Source: Dyadobacter bucti
GTDB lineage: Bacteria > Bacteroidota > Bacteroidia > Cytophagales > Spirosomataceae
Direction of reading: 5' to 3'
NCBI RefSeq assembly: GCF_005869225.1
Contig: NZ_SWFP01000003.1
Location: forward strand, 806,001-870,000
Length of the DNA: 64,000 nucleotides
Shown: positions 16,808 to 26,866 of the stretch, in pieces
Position numbering within the stretch: position 1 is the first letter of the stretch
Layout: each line of letters opens with the position of its first letter
Translations under genes and position numbers: made by a program
Notes under the pieces: model-generated
What the model was told of the DNA's origin: nothing
What the model saw: the letters and a program-made list of their open reading frames with translations, nothing else
Database searches by the model: none

Positions 16808-19800
16808 CTATTTTTCCCCATTAACTTTAAAAACTTGCACCGGACCCTTGTTGGCCGAAACTACAATCAGTCGTTTGCCTTGACCATTCAGAGCAATCAC
16901 AGACTTACAATCTCCGTCCGCCAAAAAACCGCTCTGCGGGAAAAGCAGTGGCTGAAAATTTCCTTTGCCATTGCCTTTCAATAGTAATCCGGTCAACGCA
17001 TCGTACTGCCCCGCAACCGATTCCGCATCGTGGGCATTCCCGACAGCCAGTACATCAAGATGGCCATCCTGATCCAGATCTTCGACTAGTAGGCTCTGGA
17101 TAGGCGCCCATTGGGCCGGCGCTGGTAGGGGAGTCATCCGAAAACCACTACCTGTATTTTCGAGATAAGTACTTTGTTGGTGGCAGGCTTGTAAAATCGT
17201 ACTCATTTTTTTGCGATCCGGGGTGAGTAAATCTGAAGCTTTTGCCTTCGCATACATTGCGTAATTGGTAAACTGTTTTTTTATGACCGGCAGCTGGCGA
17301 GCCAGTTCGTCGCGGGAAGCAACCGGATATTCGACTCCATCAAGAAAATATGTTGAAATAGCGTCGAGGCGGCCATTGCCGTCATAATCGCCTGCATAAA
17401 CACGCATGGGCTGATCCGCAGTTACCCTGTAACGGCTGTTGAGACCCATATTCCCGATTACAAAATCAAGGTCACCGTCATGATCAAAATCACCCGGACG
17501 GATACAGTTCCAGAACCCTTCGGAGCTTTTGAGCGAATGCGCAGGCGAAACCGATAATTTGCCACGGTTATTTTTAAAAACTGTAACAGGCATCATTTCA
17601 CCCACAACGACCAGATCTAGCCAGTTATCCTGGTCGATATCAGCCCATGCCGCGTCTGTTACCATTCCTATTTTTCTCAAATTCGGAGCCAGCTCATCCG
17701 TAGCTTCCCGGAAAACGCCTCCTTCATTGATCAGCAGATAACTTTCACCCGGCAATGGATATTGCAGGGCTTTCAATCGCCCGCCCCGAAACAGATCAAG
17801 GTCACCGTCTTTATCAATGTCTGCCGCGACAATGCACGAGCCGCTATGCCGGATGGAAGGAAGCCGGTCGTTCGCCTCTGTAAATTTTCCTTTTCCATCA
17901 TTCAGATATAGCCTGTCCTGATAGAATTCAGCCCCGTCGAGATATTCATTGGAACCGCTGACGATGTACAAATCATTGTCTCCGTCCCCGTCTGCATCGA
18001 ATAAAAGCGCTCCGACATCTTCTTCGTCTTTGAGGCCGGATTCGCTTGTATAGCTTTTTTCAATAAACTTTCCGTCGGAAGTTTGTATCATCAATTTCCC
18101 ATAGTGCCTGAACGAACCGCCTACAAAAAAATCCTCCAAGCCATCACCATTTACATCACCTGCCGCCAGTTTGGGACCTTGCTGCGAAAACTTGTGCGGC
18201 AAGAGCGGCTCTTGATTATAGTCCAGATAAAACTCCTCCTGATGACTGAACTGAATGCCTGATGAACCTGTCACGTTTGTTAGTAATGTTGTTTTGATCT
18301 TTTCCGGTTTTTTTATTTGCTCCTTAGCCTGGCGGTAATCAAAGGAGATCATTTTGTCGACGGCGGGCCGCCTTGATATCTGGGATTTTCCATCAGGCCA
18401 AACAACTGTCACTGAATCAATCAACGCTGAAGTGCCCAAACCAAAATGGATCATATAGTCAACTGACGACTGATATCCTCTTGTTACTGCCTGATGGTAA
18501 TGTTGTGTAAGCTCACCGCTATAAAGCGTCACATCAGCGCCGAGACCGAATGCATTTTGCCTTGGCCCCAGCAATTTCACCTGGACGTAATGTGTATTGG
18601 TAGTGTTGTTTTGTAAAATATATGCAGCCTGATTGATATTGTTAACGACGAGATCCAGGTCCCCGTCGCGGTCCAGGTCGGCGTAAGCCGATCCGTTCGA
18701 TAAGGATGTTTCGGCGCCGAACCAGGTAGCCGTCACATCTTCAAACGTCAGATCATGACCATTGCGAAAGAAGCGATTGGTCTTTTTGATACTCGGCATT
18801 TTAGTGGCTCCCTGTCGCAAATAGGCATTAATTTCTTCCGGCCTGAGGTTTGCCTTCGCGTAAGAATCGTTAAACGACACAAAGTCCAGGTCGGTAATGT
18901 CACGGAGGTAGCCGTTGGTAATAAACAGGTCACGCCACCCATCATTATCCAGATCAGCCAGGAGTGGCGACCAGCTCCAATCTGTGGCCGAAACTCCCGC
19001 AAACTGACCGATTTCTGAAAAAACCATCCGTCCATCGGCAGCTTTCCCGCCATTAATCTGTAGCATATTCCGCATAAACTGCGGATGATATCCTTCCCGG
19101 ATAATGCTTTCAAATTGCTGGTAATTAGCCGGCCCGGCCATTTTTTTTCGCTGCTCATTGTCAGAAGGGAGCATATCGGCCACCATCAGATCCGTCAGTC
19201 CGTCGTTGTTGATATCGGCGGCATCGCAGCCCATCGAGAACTGGCTGTGATGCTTAAAGTATGTCTTACCCACTTCGATAAAGGCGGGGCCACCATTTGC
19301 TCCGTTTTTGTTATTGAGATACAAAAAATCATTGGCGAGAAAATCATTGGCCACATAGATATCCTCCCAGCCGTCCTGATTGAAATCTGCGATGGTCAGG
19401 CCCAGACCAAAACCGTCGTGCAGGATACCTGCGGAATTGGTGACCTCAATAAACTTTGGAGTCCCGGAGGTCGATTCGTTGCGGAAAAGCTTGTCATTCG
19501 CAAGTCCGGAGCCATCGGCGATCACTGGTGTCAACCGGTTTGGGTTACGGATAAGATTGGTGCTGGTAAGCAAATAAACATCCAGGTCTCCGTCTTTATC
19601 ATAATCAAAAAACGCGGCCTGGTTCGTATAGCTTGTATCTGCAAGACCGTAACTTTCAGCACTTTCCTCGAACTGAACCTTCCCTCCATCTCGTGCACCC
19701 TTATTGATATACAGCTGGTTTTTCCGGATGCTGCCTTCGTAATTACCTGATTTGCAAACATAGATATCAAGTAACCCGTCAGCATTTATATCGGCCATGG

Positions 19801-20149
19801 TCACTCCGGTTGACCAGCCACCCCTTTTTATTCCGGCGGAAGACGTGACATCTTCAAAAGTCGGCGAGGCGGCACCCGGTTGGGTGGTATTGATATAAAC
19901 ACGGTCACCAACCTGGTTACCTGTGAAATACAGATCGGGCAAGTTATCGTTGTTCAGGTCGCCGATTGCTACGCCCCCGCCATTGTAGACGTAGTAATAA
20001 TCCACAAGGTTAAAAGAGTCATTTTCGGTAACCGTATTCTTGAAATCAACACCGGTTTCGGAAGCGGTCAAAGTAGTGAATAGTGTCTTTTCCTTTTTCT
20101 GGCATGCAGACGCAATTAATGCGACCGATAGTAGCAGGAGGTATTTCAT
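16808..20149 (-). CDS. VCBS/FG-GAP repeat lipoprotein with ASPIC/UnbV domain
   Basis: A 1113-aa surface lipoprotein from the Met at 20149, with signal peptide and lipobox ASAC. It contains many FG-GAP/VCBS calcium-binding blade repeats such as DYDKDGDLDVYL and DINNDGLTDLMVAD, making an integrin-like beta-propeller. Near residue 520 is an ASPIC/UnbV segment with VTLYSGELTQHYHQAV and VTVVWPDGK, followed by a second set of repeats. Genes of this type sit next to SusC/SusD pairs in Cytophagales and are thought to help bind or degrade glycans, but no activity is proven. It is the third gene of the susC-susD operon. Confidence 0.9.
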   Translation of the reverse strand: MKYLLLLSVALIASACQKKEKTLFTTLTASETGVDFKNTVTENDSFNLVDYYYVYNGGGVAIGDLNNDNLPDLYFTGNQVGDRVYINTTQPGAASPTFEDVTSSAGIKRGGWSTGVTMADINADGLLDIYVCKSGNYEGSIRKNQLYINKGARDGGKVQFEESAESYGLADTSYTNQAAFFDYDKDGDLDVYLLTSTNLIRNPNRLTPVIADGSGLANDKLFRNESTSGTPKFIEVTNSAGILHDGFGLGLTIADFNQDGWEDIYVANDFLANDFLYLNNKNGANGGPAFIEVGKTYFKHHSQFSMGCDAADINNDGLTDLMVADMLPSDNEQRKKMAGPANYQQFESIIREGYHPQFMRNMLQINGGKAADGRMVFSEIGQFAGVSATDWSWSPLLADLDNDGWRDLFITNGYLRDITDLDFVSFNDSYAKANLRPEEINAYLRQGATKMPSIKKTNRFFRNGHDLTFEDVTATWFGAETSLSNGSAYADLDRDGDLDLVVNNINQAAYILQNNTTNTHYVQVKLLGPRQNAFGLGADVTLYSGELTQHYHQAVTRGYQSSVDYMIHFGLGTSALIDSVTVVWPDGKSQISRRPAVDKMISFDYRQAKEQIKKPEKIKTTLLTNVTGSSGIQFSHQEEFYLDYNQEPLLPHKFSQQGPKLAAGDVNGDGLEDFFVGGSFRHYGKLMIQTSDGKFIEKSYTSESGLKDEEDVGALLFDADGDGDNDLYIVSGSNEYLDGAEFYQDRLYLNDGKGKFTEANDRLPSIRHSGSCIVAADIDKDGDLDLFRGGRLKALQYPLPGESYLLINEGGVFREATDELAPNLRKIGMVTDAAWADIDQDNWLDLVVVGEMMPVTVFKNNRGKLSVSPAHSLKSSEGFWNCIRPGDFDHDGDLDFVIGNMGLNSRYRVTADQPMRVYAGDYDGNGRLDAISTYFLDGVEYPVASRDELARQLPVIKKQFTNYAMYAKAKASDLLTPDRKKMSTILQACHQQSTYLENTGSGFRMTPLPAPAQWAPIQSLLVEDLDQDGHLDVLAVGNAHDAESVAGQYDALTGLLLKGNGKGNFQPLLFPQSGFLADGDCKSVIALNGQGKRLIVVSANKGPVQVFKVNGEK

Positions 20150-20183
20150 AGGGAGATGGGCGCGGGAAGCGATATTCAACGAT

Positions 20184-20250
20184 ATCTGTCGCGCTAAGCG
20201 CAGTCGAAGGGCGTTTGCACGATTCTTCGACTGCGCTTAGAAGGACAGAT
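20184..20250. repeat. REP-like long inverted repeat between susD and the VCBS lipoprotein gene
   Basis: Arms 20184-20209 and 20225-20250 are 26 bases each and match except for three internal bases. The inner 16 bases (CTAAGCGCAGTCGAAG and its complement) pair perfectly around a 15-nt loop. The sequence resembles dispersed intergenic palindromes of the TTCGACTGCGCT type found in many genomes. In the operon transcript it would form a strong hairpin 35 bases before the lipoprotein start. No T tract follows, so it may stabilise or attenuate the mRNA rather than terminate it. Confidence 0.8.
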
Positions 20251-20294
20251 TGTACTCTGGTTTATAGCTTATTAAGCAAATAGCAACGCGTTAT

Positions 20295-21865
20295 CTACTG
20301 CCATTCAGGGTTCTGGGTTACGTTTGGATTTCCCTGCAATTCTTTCAATGGCAATGGAAGCACATAGTCACGGGCTTTGAGCGTTCGGCCTACATTATAT
20401 TTCGTAATGTAGTGTTTGATCCGGTCGCCGAGGTAATCCGGCTGTCCGCCCGGTTTGCTTTTTCTGCGTAGCTCGGGGTACATGACCTGTTCAAAGACAA
20501 ATTCCTGCATTCTTTCGTGGATGATCGCATCCCGCAAAGCCGATTGAGACATGGTACCAAGTGCCGCCAGTCCAGCTCTGGCACGGACCTTATTGATGCC
20601 TGCCAGCTTATCACCTGCATTGCTTTCATTACAGGCTTCTGAATGCCCCAGTAATATATGTCGGCCAAACGGAAGTATACAGTATTCTTTTCCGTATTGT
20701 TATAATTGATACCCAGTTCTACCAGCTTTCCTGACCATGCCTTGCCAAAAACCAGCTGGGCCGGATCGGCGGGGTTGGCATCTGTTTTTACCACACCTCC
20801 AAAACGTGAAAGGTTGAAATCGGCGGTCGGGCTCCATTTTACCATGGGATATTGTCCATTTACCTTACCCAGCCTTCCGGTGGGATATGATTCGATAAAA
20901 GTCGCGCCAATCCGTTTGTCCTTGACGTCGTACGAAGCCCTGAATTCTTGTGTTGCACTAAGCCAGCTCCATCCGGCGCCACCCAGTTCACTCGGATAAT
21001 CTTCGGGGTTGAAGTGGGCTGAATGGACATTCCATTCGCTGGCATTTGCAGCGGCGGATACCTGTCCTTCAAAAATCCGTTCGCCCTGGTTCTCGTGCGC
21101 GAGATCGAAGTTATGTCCAAAGTTTTCGTATAAGGTCAAACCGCTGTTGCTGATAATATCTTCGGCTGTAGCTTTGGCGTCGGCCCATTTCTCGTCCCAA
21201 AGCTGGGCTTTCATCAGGAGCGCTTTTGCTGCCCATTTTGTAGCCCTTCCAACGTCGGCCCCGGAGTAGGATGCAGGTAATATGTCCGCTGCGGCTTTGG
21301 CATCGGCATAGATCTGATCGATCACGGCGCGTTTTCCTCCTGCATTAGAAGGCAATTCACTGATCCCTTTCGTCGATTTGACGGTAACTGGCGGATTGTC
21401 GAAATAACTGAGCAGCCCATAGTAATAAAAGCCTCTCAGAAACTGGGCTTCGCCTTTCAAACGCTTTACCAAAGCGTCGTTCGCAGGATCATTCATTGCA
21501 TCGGCAATTTCAATCGCCGCATTGGCACGATTGATAGAGCGGTAGCTGATAGACCAGTAGGCCTCAATATACTCGTCACCGGAACTGACATTGCCCAGAT
21601 TGTATTGCAACGGCCCCTTTTCCCACCCGATCTGATCTCCCGTAAGGCATTCAAATACATAGCGGTCATAAAAATAACCGGAATACCCAGAGTTCAGGTC
21701 GTCGTAAATACCGTTGACTCCAAGCTGCAATTCGGTGGCCGACTTGTAAAACGTATCCGGGTTGATGAAGTCCGGCTTCTCTTGGAGATCCGCACAGCCC
21801 AGGAATGCAGCTATAATCGCCAGACTCACAAGGGCTTTTATGCCGGAAGATTTTATTTGATTCAT
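20295..21865 (-). pseudogene. RagB/SusD-family lipoprotein gene with a one-base frameshift
   Basis: Surface glycan-binding partner of the SusC transporter upstream. From the Met at 21865: signal peptide, lipobox AFLGC, then the SusD helical fold with FLRGFYYYGLLSYFDNPPV and FRLADIYYWG. At the C run 20646-20649 (G run on the coding strand) the frame breaks. One extra G would give WGHSEACNES and continue into KVRARAGLAALG, then HERMQEFVFEQ and the usual SusD ending NPNVTQNPEWQ at 20295. Repaired length is about 523 aa, normal for the family. As read, the first frame ends at 20390 after about 80 unrelated residues. Either a sequencing slip or a real inactivation. Confidence 0.88.
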
Positions 21866-21892
21866 ATAATATCTTTTTAACAGGTTCATAGG

Positions 21893-24800
21893 TTAAATTC
21901 CAAGGTTAACGCCTACTGTAAACATCTTGGCCCGCGGATACGCATCGTAATCATCACCCCGGTTCAGGTTGTTCTGTCCCTGGTTGTTCACTTCGGGGTC
22001 GAAGCCTTTGTATTTAGTAATCAGGAAAAGGTTCTGACCACTTGCATAGACACGTGCGCTGCGAACGTATTTGTTTTTAAGCGGAACAGTGTAGCCGAGT
22101 GCCACATTCTGAAGGCGGATAAATGAGCCGTCCTGGATAAAAAATGAAGACCGGCGGAATGAAATAAAATCCCGGCGGCCATCTACGACGGGGCGGCTTG
22201 CATTGGTATTTGTAGGGGTCCAGGAGTCGGTCAGGATGTTTCCGATCTGATTGATCTTCTGTACACCGTCACCCATTTCAGATTGCTGAAGGTTCCGTAC
22301 ATCGTTGCCATGAACTCCCCGGAAAAATACAGATAGATCAAATCCTTTGAATTTAGCGCTGGTATTAAGTCCCCAGGTAAACTTCGGGTTCGGATTGCCG
22401 ATGATCTGGTAATCGTCGGAAGTGTATTTGCCGTCACCATTTACATCTTCATATTTGGGGTACCCCGCACGCGCAGCGAAAGTCTTGCCTTCATCATCGC
22501 TTTGGAAAAGTCCGGTGTATTTGTAGCCCCTCCATACCCCGATGGCATTGCCGGGCTCTACCCAGCTGCCAAAAACACCAAGGTGCCCGCTTGTGCTGTT
22601 TGCGAAAAATGGCGTGCTTTTGCCCAGATCTGTGATTTCATTGCGCAGAATAGAAATATTTCCGCTCACATCCCATTTCAATGCTGCCCGGTCAACGATC
22701 TTATAATTGGTAGAAAACTCGATCCCCTTGTTAGACAGCGATCCCGAGTTCAGCATAATGGTGCTGAAACCGGTACTTTGCGGAATGGAGACGTCCAGCA
22801 GCAGATCGGTGGTTTTGTTGCTGAACACGTCAAACGTCATAGACAGTCGATTTTTCAGCAGCGCAACGTCCAGCCCCAGGTTCAGCATGGCTGTACTTTC
22901 CCATTTCAAATCCGGGTTCGCGATGCGGTCGGGGCCATATCCGGCGACCAACCCGTTTCCCAGAACATAATTGTAGGGGATAAGCCCGCCCAGAGAGCGG
23001 TAAACTGGTATCTGCGAGTTTCCTGTCAACCCGTAGCTGACGCGGAATTTGAAATCGTCGAATACTTTACCCAATCCTGAATTTGCAAAAAAACCTTCGT
23101 TAACTACACGCCAGCCAACGGCAGCGGAGGGGAAATTGGCCCATTTGTTGCTTGGCCCAAATTTGGACGAACCATCGCGGCGCACAGTTACCGTCAGCAG
23201 GTAACGGTCTTTCAAATTATAGTTGATCCGGCCAAGGAAGGAGGACAGCGTCCAGTCGAGCCGCCCGGAGGTAGGAATCTGCGGCTTGCTGCCATTTTGC
23301 ATATTTACCGAAAGCGGATCATCTGAGGGCAACCCGCGCGTAGATGCGGCATTGATCTGGTTGTTTTCCTTTTGATAAGTATACCCCAGCGTCACGTCCA
23401 GATTGTGCCCTGGTATGATCTGCTTGTTATAAGTCAGGATATTCTCGTTCAGGATACTGCCAACGCTGCGGTTCGCCCTTTCCAGTTGGCGGTCGTACTG
23501 GCGGCCGATATAGGTGAACTTGTTGTAAAATGTAGTACGGTTGGCCGTTACCACGTCCGCTCCCAGACTGGTCCGGAATTTTAGCCCGTCCATGATATTG
23601 AACGTCAGCGCGGTAGTGCCGAAAAGACGGTTGATGTTGTCCCGGTCATATCCTTCCCGGGCTTCTGCAAGGGGATTGATGTTAAAACGCTGATCGTAGC
23701 TCGGGTAATTGTAATCTCCGTTCTGGTCGTAAATGGCAACCGTCGGATCAAGACCGAGTGCGGTGATCACAATACCGCCCGGGCCACCCCGGTCAGTGGC
23801 TACGTTGCTGCTTCCTGTCCGGTTGTAGGACCAGCTGTTGCTAAGGGTAGCCCGGCCGTTGAGAAAATCGTTGTCCAGATTCAACCGGAAACCGTATCGT
23901 TTGAAAAATGTATTTTTAACAACCCCTTTGTTGTCCAGGTAATTGGTTACGAAAGCATATCTCATACTCTTGCTTCCGCCGGTAAATGATAACTGGTGAT
24001 TTGATAACCCGCCGGTCTGGGAAATGGCATCCAGCCAGTTCGTTCCCGCACCAATCTGGCTGATCTGTGCGTCGGTAAAACGGGGACTGCCGCCCTGGCT
24101 CGCTTCCAGGAGGTTGAGATAACGGGCATAATCCGAACCGTTCAGTACTTCTATCGGCCTCGCTATTTTCTGAAAAGAATAAGACCCTTCATAATCGACC
24201 CTGCTCTGTCCTTCTTTGCCTCGTTTGGTCGTGATCAATACCACCCCATTCGAACCGCGCGAACCGTATATGGAAGTTGCGGAGGCATCTTTCAGGATCT
24301 CAATCGATTCGATTTCGTTAGGGTTGATGGTCGCCATCGCGTTGCTGGCCTGGCGGTTGCCTGAGGTTCCCATTGCACCGTTATCTGGATACATCGGAAA
24401 ACCGTCGATGACATACAGCGGCTCACTTCCGCTGTTGATCGAATTGGCCCCGCGCACGCGGATGGAAATCCCGCCGCCCGGAGCTGCCGAACTTTGGGTT
24501 ACCTGCACGCCCGGTGCCCGGGACTGGATTGCCTGGTCGACCGACATTACTGGCATTTCTTTGATCGCATCCGCTTTGATAGTCGATACGGATCCAGTGA
24601 GGTCACTTTTCTTCACAGTACCGTAACCGACCACCACCACCTCTTCCAGGCTGCGGGAATCAACAAGCAGCTTAACCGTCATGTTGGTCTGGCTACCTGC
24701 CAGGATTTCCTGCGTTACATAGCCCACATAACTGAACACCAGGGTCTCATCTGAGGCGGTGCTGATCTGAAAAGCACCCTGCGCATCACTAGACGTACCA

Positions 24801-24952
24801 CGGGTCGATCCTTTGATTGTGATCGTTACGCCAGGTATTCCGTTGTTGTCCTCGCCGACGACCTTGCCACTTGTGACGCTCTGCGCAAATGCGGTCAGTG
24901 TCATACAAACAACCAAGACGGCAGTTTGCAAACATCGTAAATAATGAATCAT
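21893..24952 (-). CDS. SusC/RagA family TonB-linked outer-membrane transporter
   Basis: A 1019-aa TonB-dependent barrel that imports oligomers captured by SusD. In order: signal peptide (TLTAFAQ), CarboxypepD_reg-like domain (VTIKGSTRG, FSYVGY) to about residue 95, TonB-box-like VVVVGYGTVKK, plug domain with VQVTQSSAAPGGGISIRVRG and PLYVIDGFP, and a 22-strand barrel ending FTVGVNLGI. First gene of the operon, with the susD-like gene 27 bases downstream. No sigma/anti-sigma pair or hybrid two-component system is adjacent, and no glycoside hydrolase, so the substrate is unknown. Confidence 0.96.
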   Translation of the reverse strand: MIHYLRCLQTAVLVVCMTLTAFAQSVTSGKVVGEDNNGIPGVTITIKGSTRGTSSDAQGAFQISTASDETLVFSYVGYVTQEILAGSQTNMTVKLLVDSRSLEEVVVVGYGTVKKSDLTGSVSTIKADAIKEMPVMSVDQAIQSRAPGVQVTQSSAAPGGGISIRVRGANSINSGSEPLYVIDGFPMYPDNGAMGTSGNRQASNAMATINPNEIESIEILKDASATSIYGSRGSNGVVLITTKRGKEGQSRVDYEGSYSFQKIARPIEVLNGSDYARYLNLLEASQGGSPRFTDAQISQIGAGTNWLDAISQTGGLSNHQLSFTGGSKSMRYAFVTNYLDNKGVVKNTFFKRYGFRLNLDNDFLNGRATLSNSWSYNRTGSSNVATDRGGPGGIVITALGLDPTVAIYDQNGDYNYPSYDQRFNINPLAEAREGYDRDNINRLFGTTALTFNIMDGLKFRTSLGADVVTANRTTFYNKFTYIGRQYDRQLERANRSVGSILNENILTYNKQIIPGHNLDVTLGYTYQKENNQINAASTRGLPSDDPLSVNMQNGSKPQIPTSGRLDWTLSSFLGRINYNLKDRYLLTVTVRRDGSSKFGPSNKWANFPSAAVGWRVVNEGFFANSGLGKVFDDFKFRVSYGLTGNSQIPVYRSLGGLIPYNYVLGNGLVAGYGPDRIANPDLKWESTAMLNLGLDVALLKNRLSMTFDVFSNKTTDLLLDVSIPQSTGFSTIMLNSGSLSNKGIEFSTNYKIVDRAALKWDVSGNISILRNEITDLGKSTPFFANSTSGHLGVFGSWVEPGNAIGVWRGYKYTGLFQSDDEGKTFAARAGYPKYEDVNGDGKYTSDDYQIIGNPNPKFTWGLNTSAKFKGFDLSVFFRGVHGNDVRNLQQSEMGDGVQKINQIGNILTDSWTPTNTNASRPVVDGRRDFISFRRSSFFIQDGSFIRLQNVALGYTVPLKNKYVRSARVYASGQNLFLITKYKGFDPEVNNQGQNNLNRGDDYDAYPRAKMFTVGVNLGI

Positions 24953-25189
24953 AGGTTAAGATAGGATTAAGTTGAGTGTTGACTGAAATCACTATTCAGT
25001 ATAAGACAGTTTAACGAGAAAAACAATTAATCCAATTTATTACTTGTTAAATCACAGAAATTTGTAAATTCTTAACTTTGATTTCAAATCGGGGAGGCGG
25101 TTATGGATGGGCAATTCACGAAGCGAAGGCAATGTTCATTCCTCAGCCACAAGTGCATACGGGAAACTGACAGGCAAAAAGCGAAAAAA

Positions 25190-26041
25190 TTATTTATTCA
25201 AAATCCAGTTTTTTATCCTTTTGACAAAATCGATTTTTCTCGGTTGTTCCCTTCCGTCGTGCGTTAGCGAGTTGTCATAATGATTTTCCAATTCCTTGGC
25301 ATAGGCTATGGCTGTTTCATCTCCCTTTCTCAGGAGCTCGATAAAATGGCTGACCTCGTCGTTCAGCTTCCCATTCTGAGAAACGGTATTAAAATTACTC
25401 CTCTCGGAAATATCCTGATTTTTGTTAATCGGCTCTGAGTAATCCTGAGAAAAGTAATCGATGTGCCAGATTTCAGGATCAATTGATTTTAGCCGATTGG
25501 TTCCTCTTCGCTCATTTCTCCATGGGTTTTCTTTGGGAGGTAACTGGGCAAGAAAAAACATCCTGTCCCATAAAGTAAGCTGATGCGACATCAGATATCT
25601 GGATCTGGCATTGTCGACTTTCGAGACATTCAGCCCATGTATGAATTTCTCAGTAGGCAAAGTTTGATATATGTCAGCACTGTGAAGTTTTATCTGCTTA
25701 TGACCTTTTTCCTGTACAAAGTCGAACAAATCGTCAAAAAACTCTTTACGTACCGGCTTGGAAAGCCACACGTCCTCCTGCATATAGATAACATAATCCT
25801 CCGTAATTTTCTCACGTAGTAAATAAGCCAGACGATCTGACCATTCTCCTTTACCGGATTTTATATTTTCAAAGCCTGGTATGTTGACATCGATTACTTC
25901 AGTCGCAAAATAATATTTGCACCTGATATCAGAATTCCAGAATTGATTAAAAAAATACTCAAACCCCTGATATAAAAATTCGTATCTATCACAAGCGTGC
26001 ACCAGCAGAGCAAAGGTTTTCTGCGTTTTTTCCTGATTCAT
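25190..26041 (-). CDS. Putative glycosyltransferase-like protein
   Basis: A 283-aa soluble protein with no signal peptide. The N-terminus, FALLVHACDRYEFLYQGFE, followed by YVIYMQEDVWLSKPV near residues 92-106, resembles a GT-A-type nucleotide-sugar fold in which the ED pair would play the DxD role. This is a fold-level guess and no family was recognised with certainty. It stands alone between the SusC promoter region and another orphan gene. Its codons look more AT-rich than its neighbours, which may hint at later acquisition. Confidence 0.55.
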   Translation of the reverse strand: MNQEKTQKTFALLVHACDRYEFLYQGFEYFFNQFWNSDIRCKYYFATEVIDVNIPGFENIKSGKGEWSDRLAYLLREKITEDYVIYMQEDVWLSKPVRKEFFDDLFDFVQEKGHKQIKLHSADIYQTLPTEKFIHGLNVSKVDNARSRYLMSHQLTLWDRMFFLAQLPPKENPWRNERRGTNRLKSIDPEIWHIDYFSQDYSEPINKNQDISERSNFNTVSQNGKLNDEVSHFIELLRKGDETAIAYAKELENHYDNSLTHDGREQPRKIDFVKRIKNWILNK

Positions 26042-26213
26042 AAAGCTGATCCTTTCGTTTTGAGCCGTTAAGTTACATTGTAACTTGATAAAGAGTTCAT
26101 CGCCGAAGCAAATGGTTGTATGAACCCCCCAAAAAACGAATGCAGCCGTTCATTCCGTTTAAGCCCTTGTTTTAGGTTCTTAATTCTTTTAAAAGGTACT
26201 AGGGCCAGCCGAA

Positions 26214-26597
26214 TTATTTTATTCTTTTCCTGAAATAGTAGTAAAATGATTGCTCGCTTTTATCCCGGACTACGGCCGTGTCGTAATGCTCCCAATTATT
26301 AATTTCCATGAAATTCAGTAATGCTGAGGCAGATGTAAACCGGATCTCTTTTTTAGTTTCAGGATCGATTATCCTCTGGTTATCGGAATTGTTGTCCAGA
26401 TACCCTGATCTGAAATTGCTCTTCTGCCCAAAGTCAACAAAAACATTAACTGATTTCCTGGATAACTTTTCCGCAATCAAAACTTCAATAATTCTGACGC
26501 TGTCGGCCTTATTGATGTCAACGTTCCCGACAACTATCTGAGAAACAGATGGTAATGCAAGCATGACAGAGAAAATTAGTGAAAATAGGTACCGCAT
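26214..26597 (-). CDS. Hypothetical exported protein
   Basis: A 127-aa protein with a clear signal peptide (MRYLFSLIFSVMLALPSVSQ). The mature part has no family I recognise. It is a short mixed alpha/beta protein with a central DNQRIIDPETKKEIRF and an aromatic-basic tail YYYFRKRIK. The upstream gene on the plus strand diverges. Real-gene support comes from the signal peptide and ordinary codon use. Confidence 0.6.
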   Translation of the reverse strand: MRYLFSLIFSVMLALPSVSQIVVGNVDINKADSVRIIEVLIAEKLSRKSVNVFVDFGQKSNFRSGYLDNNSDNQRIIDPETKKEIRFTSASALLNFMEINNWEHYDTAVVRDKSEQSFYYYFRKRIK

Positions 26598-26866
26598 TTG
26601 AAACGCATTTGAATGTTATCTATATGTGACGCCGCAAAACTGAATAATTCTCATAACATGTGCTTTCCGGGAAATCGTATTTAACAATTTCATAATTTAA
26701 TAGTATCCCCGGGCAAGGCTGGGATTATTGAAGCGGAAGGAGGCAATACTGGCTTTACCGGTGAGATAGACCTGGCTGTACTTTTGATTCTGAGCTGGCA
26801 AAAGCCTGAATTCCTTCACAAGTAGTGATTTATGTTTTGATGCTTTTGTCATAAAAATTTATCACT

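Noticed and set aside
19085..19750. 221-codon plus-strand frame
   Set aside because: Antisense to the VCBS lipoprotein gene; no signal or known motif.
24953..25189. Possible small gene between susC and the glycosyltransferase-like gene
   Set aside because: The plus-strand frame from about 25102 has no homologous motif and runs antisense into the next gene. Treated as intergenic.
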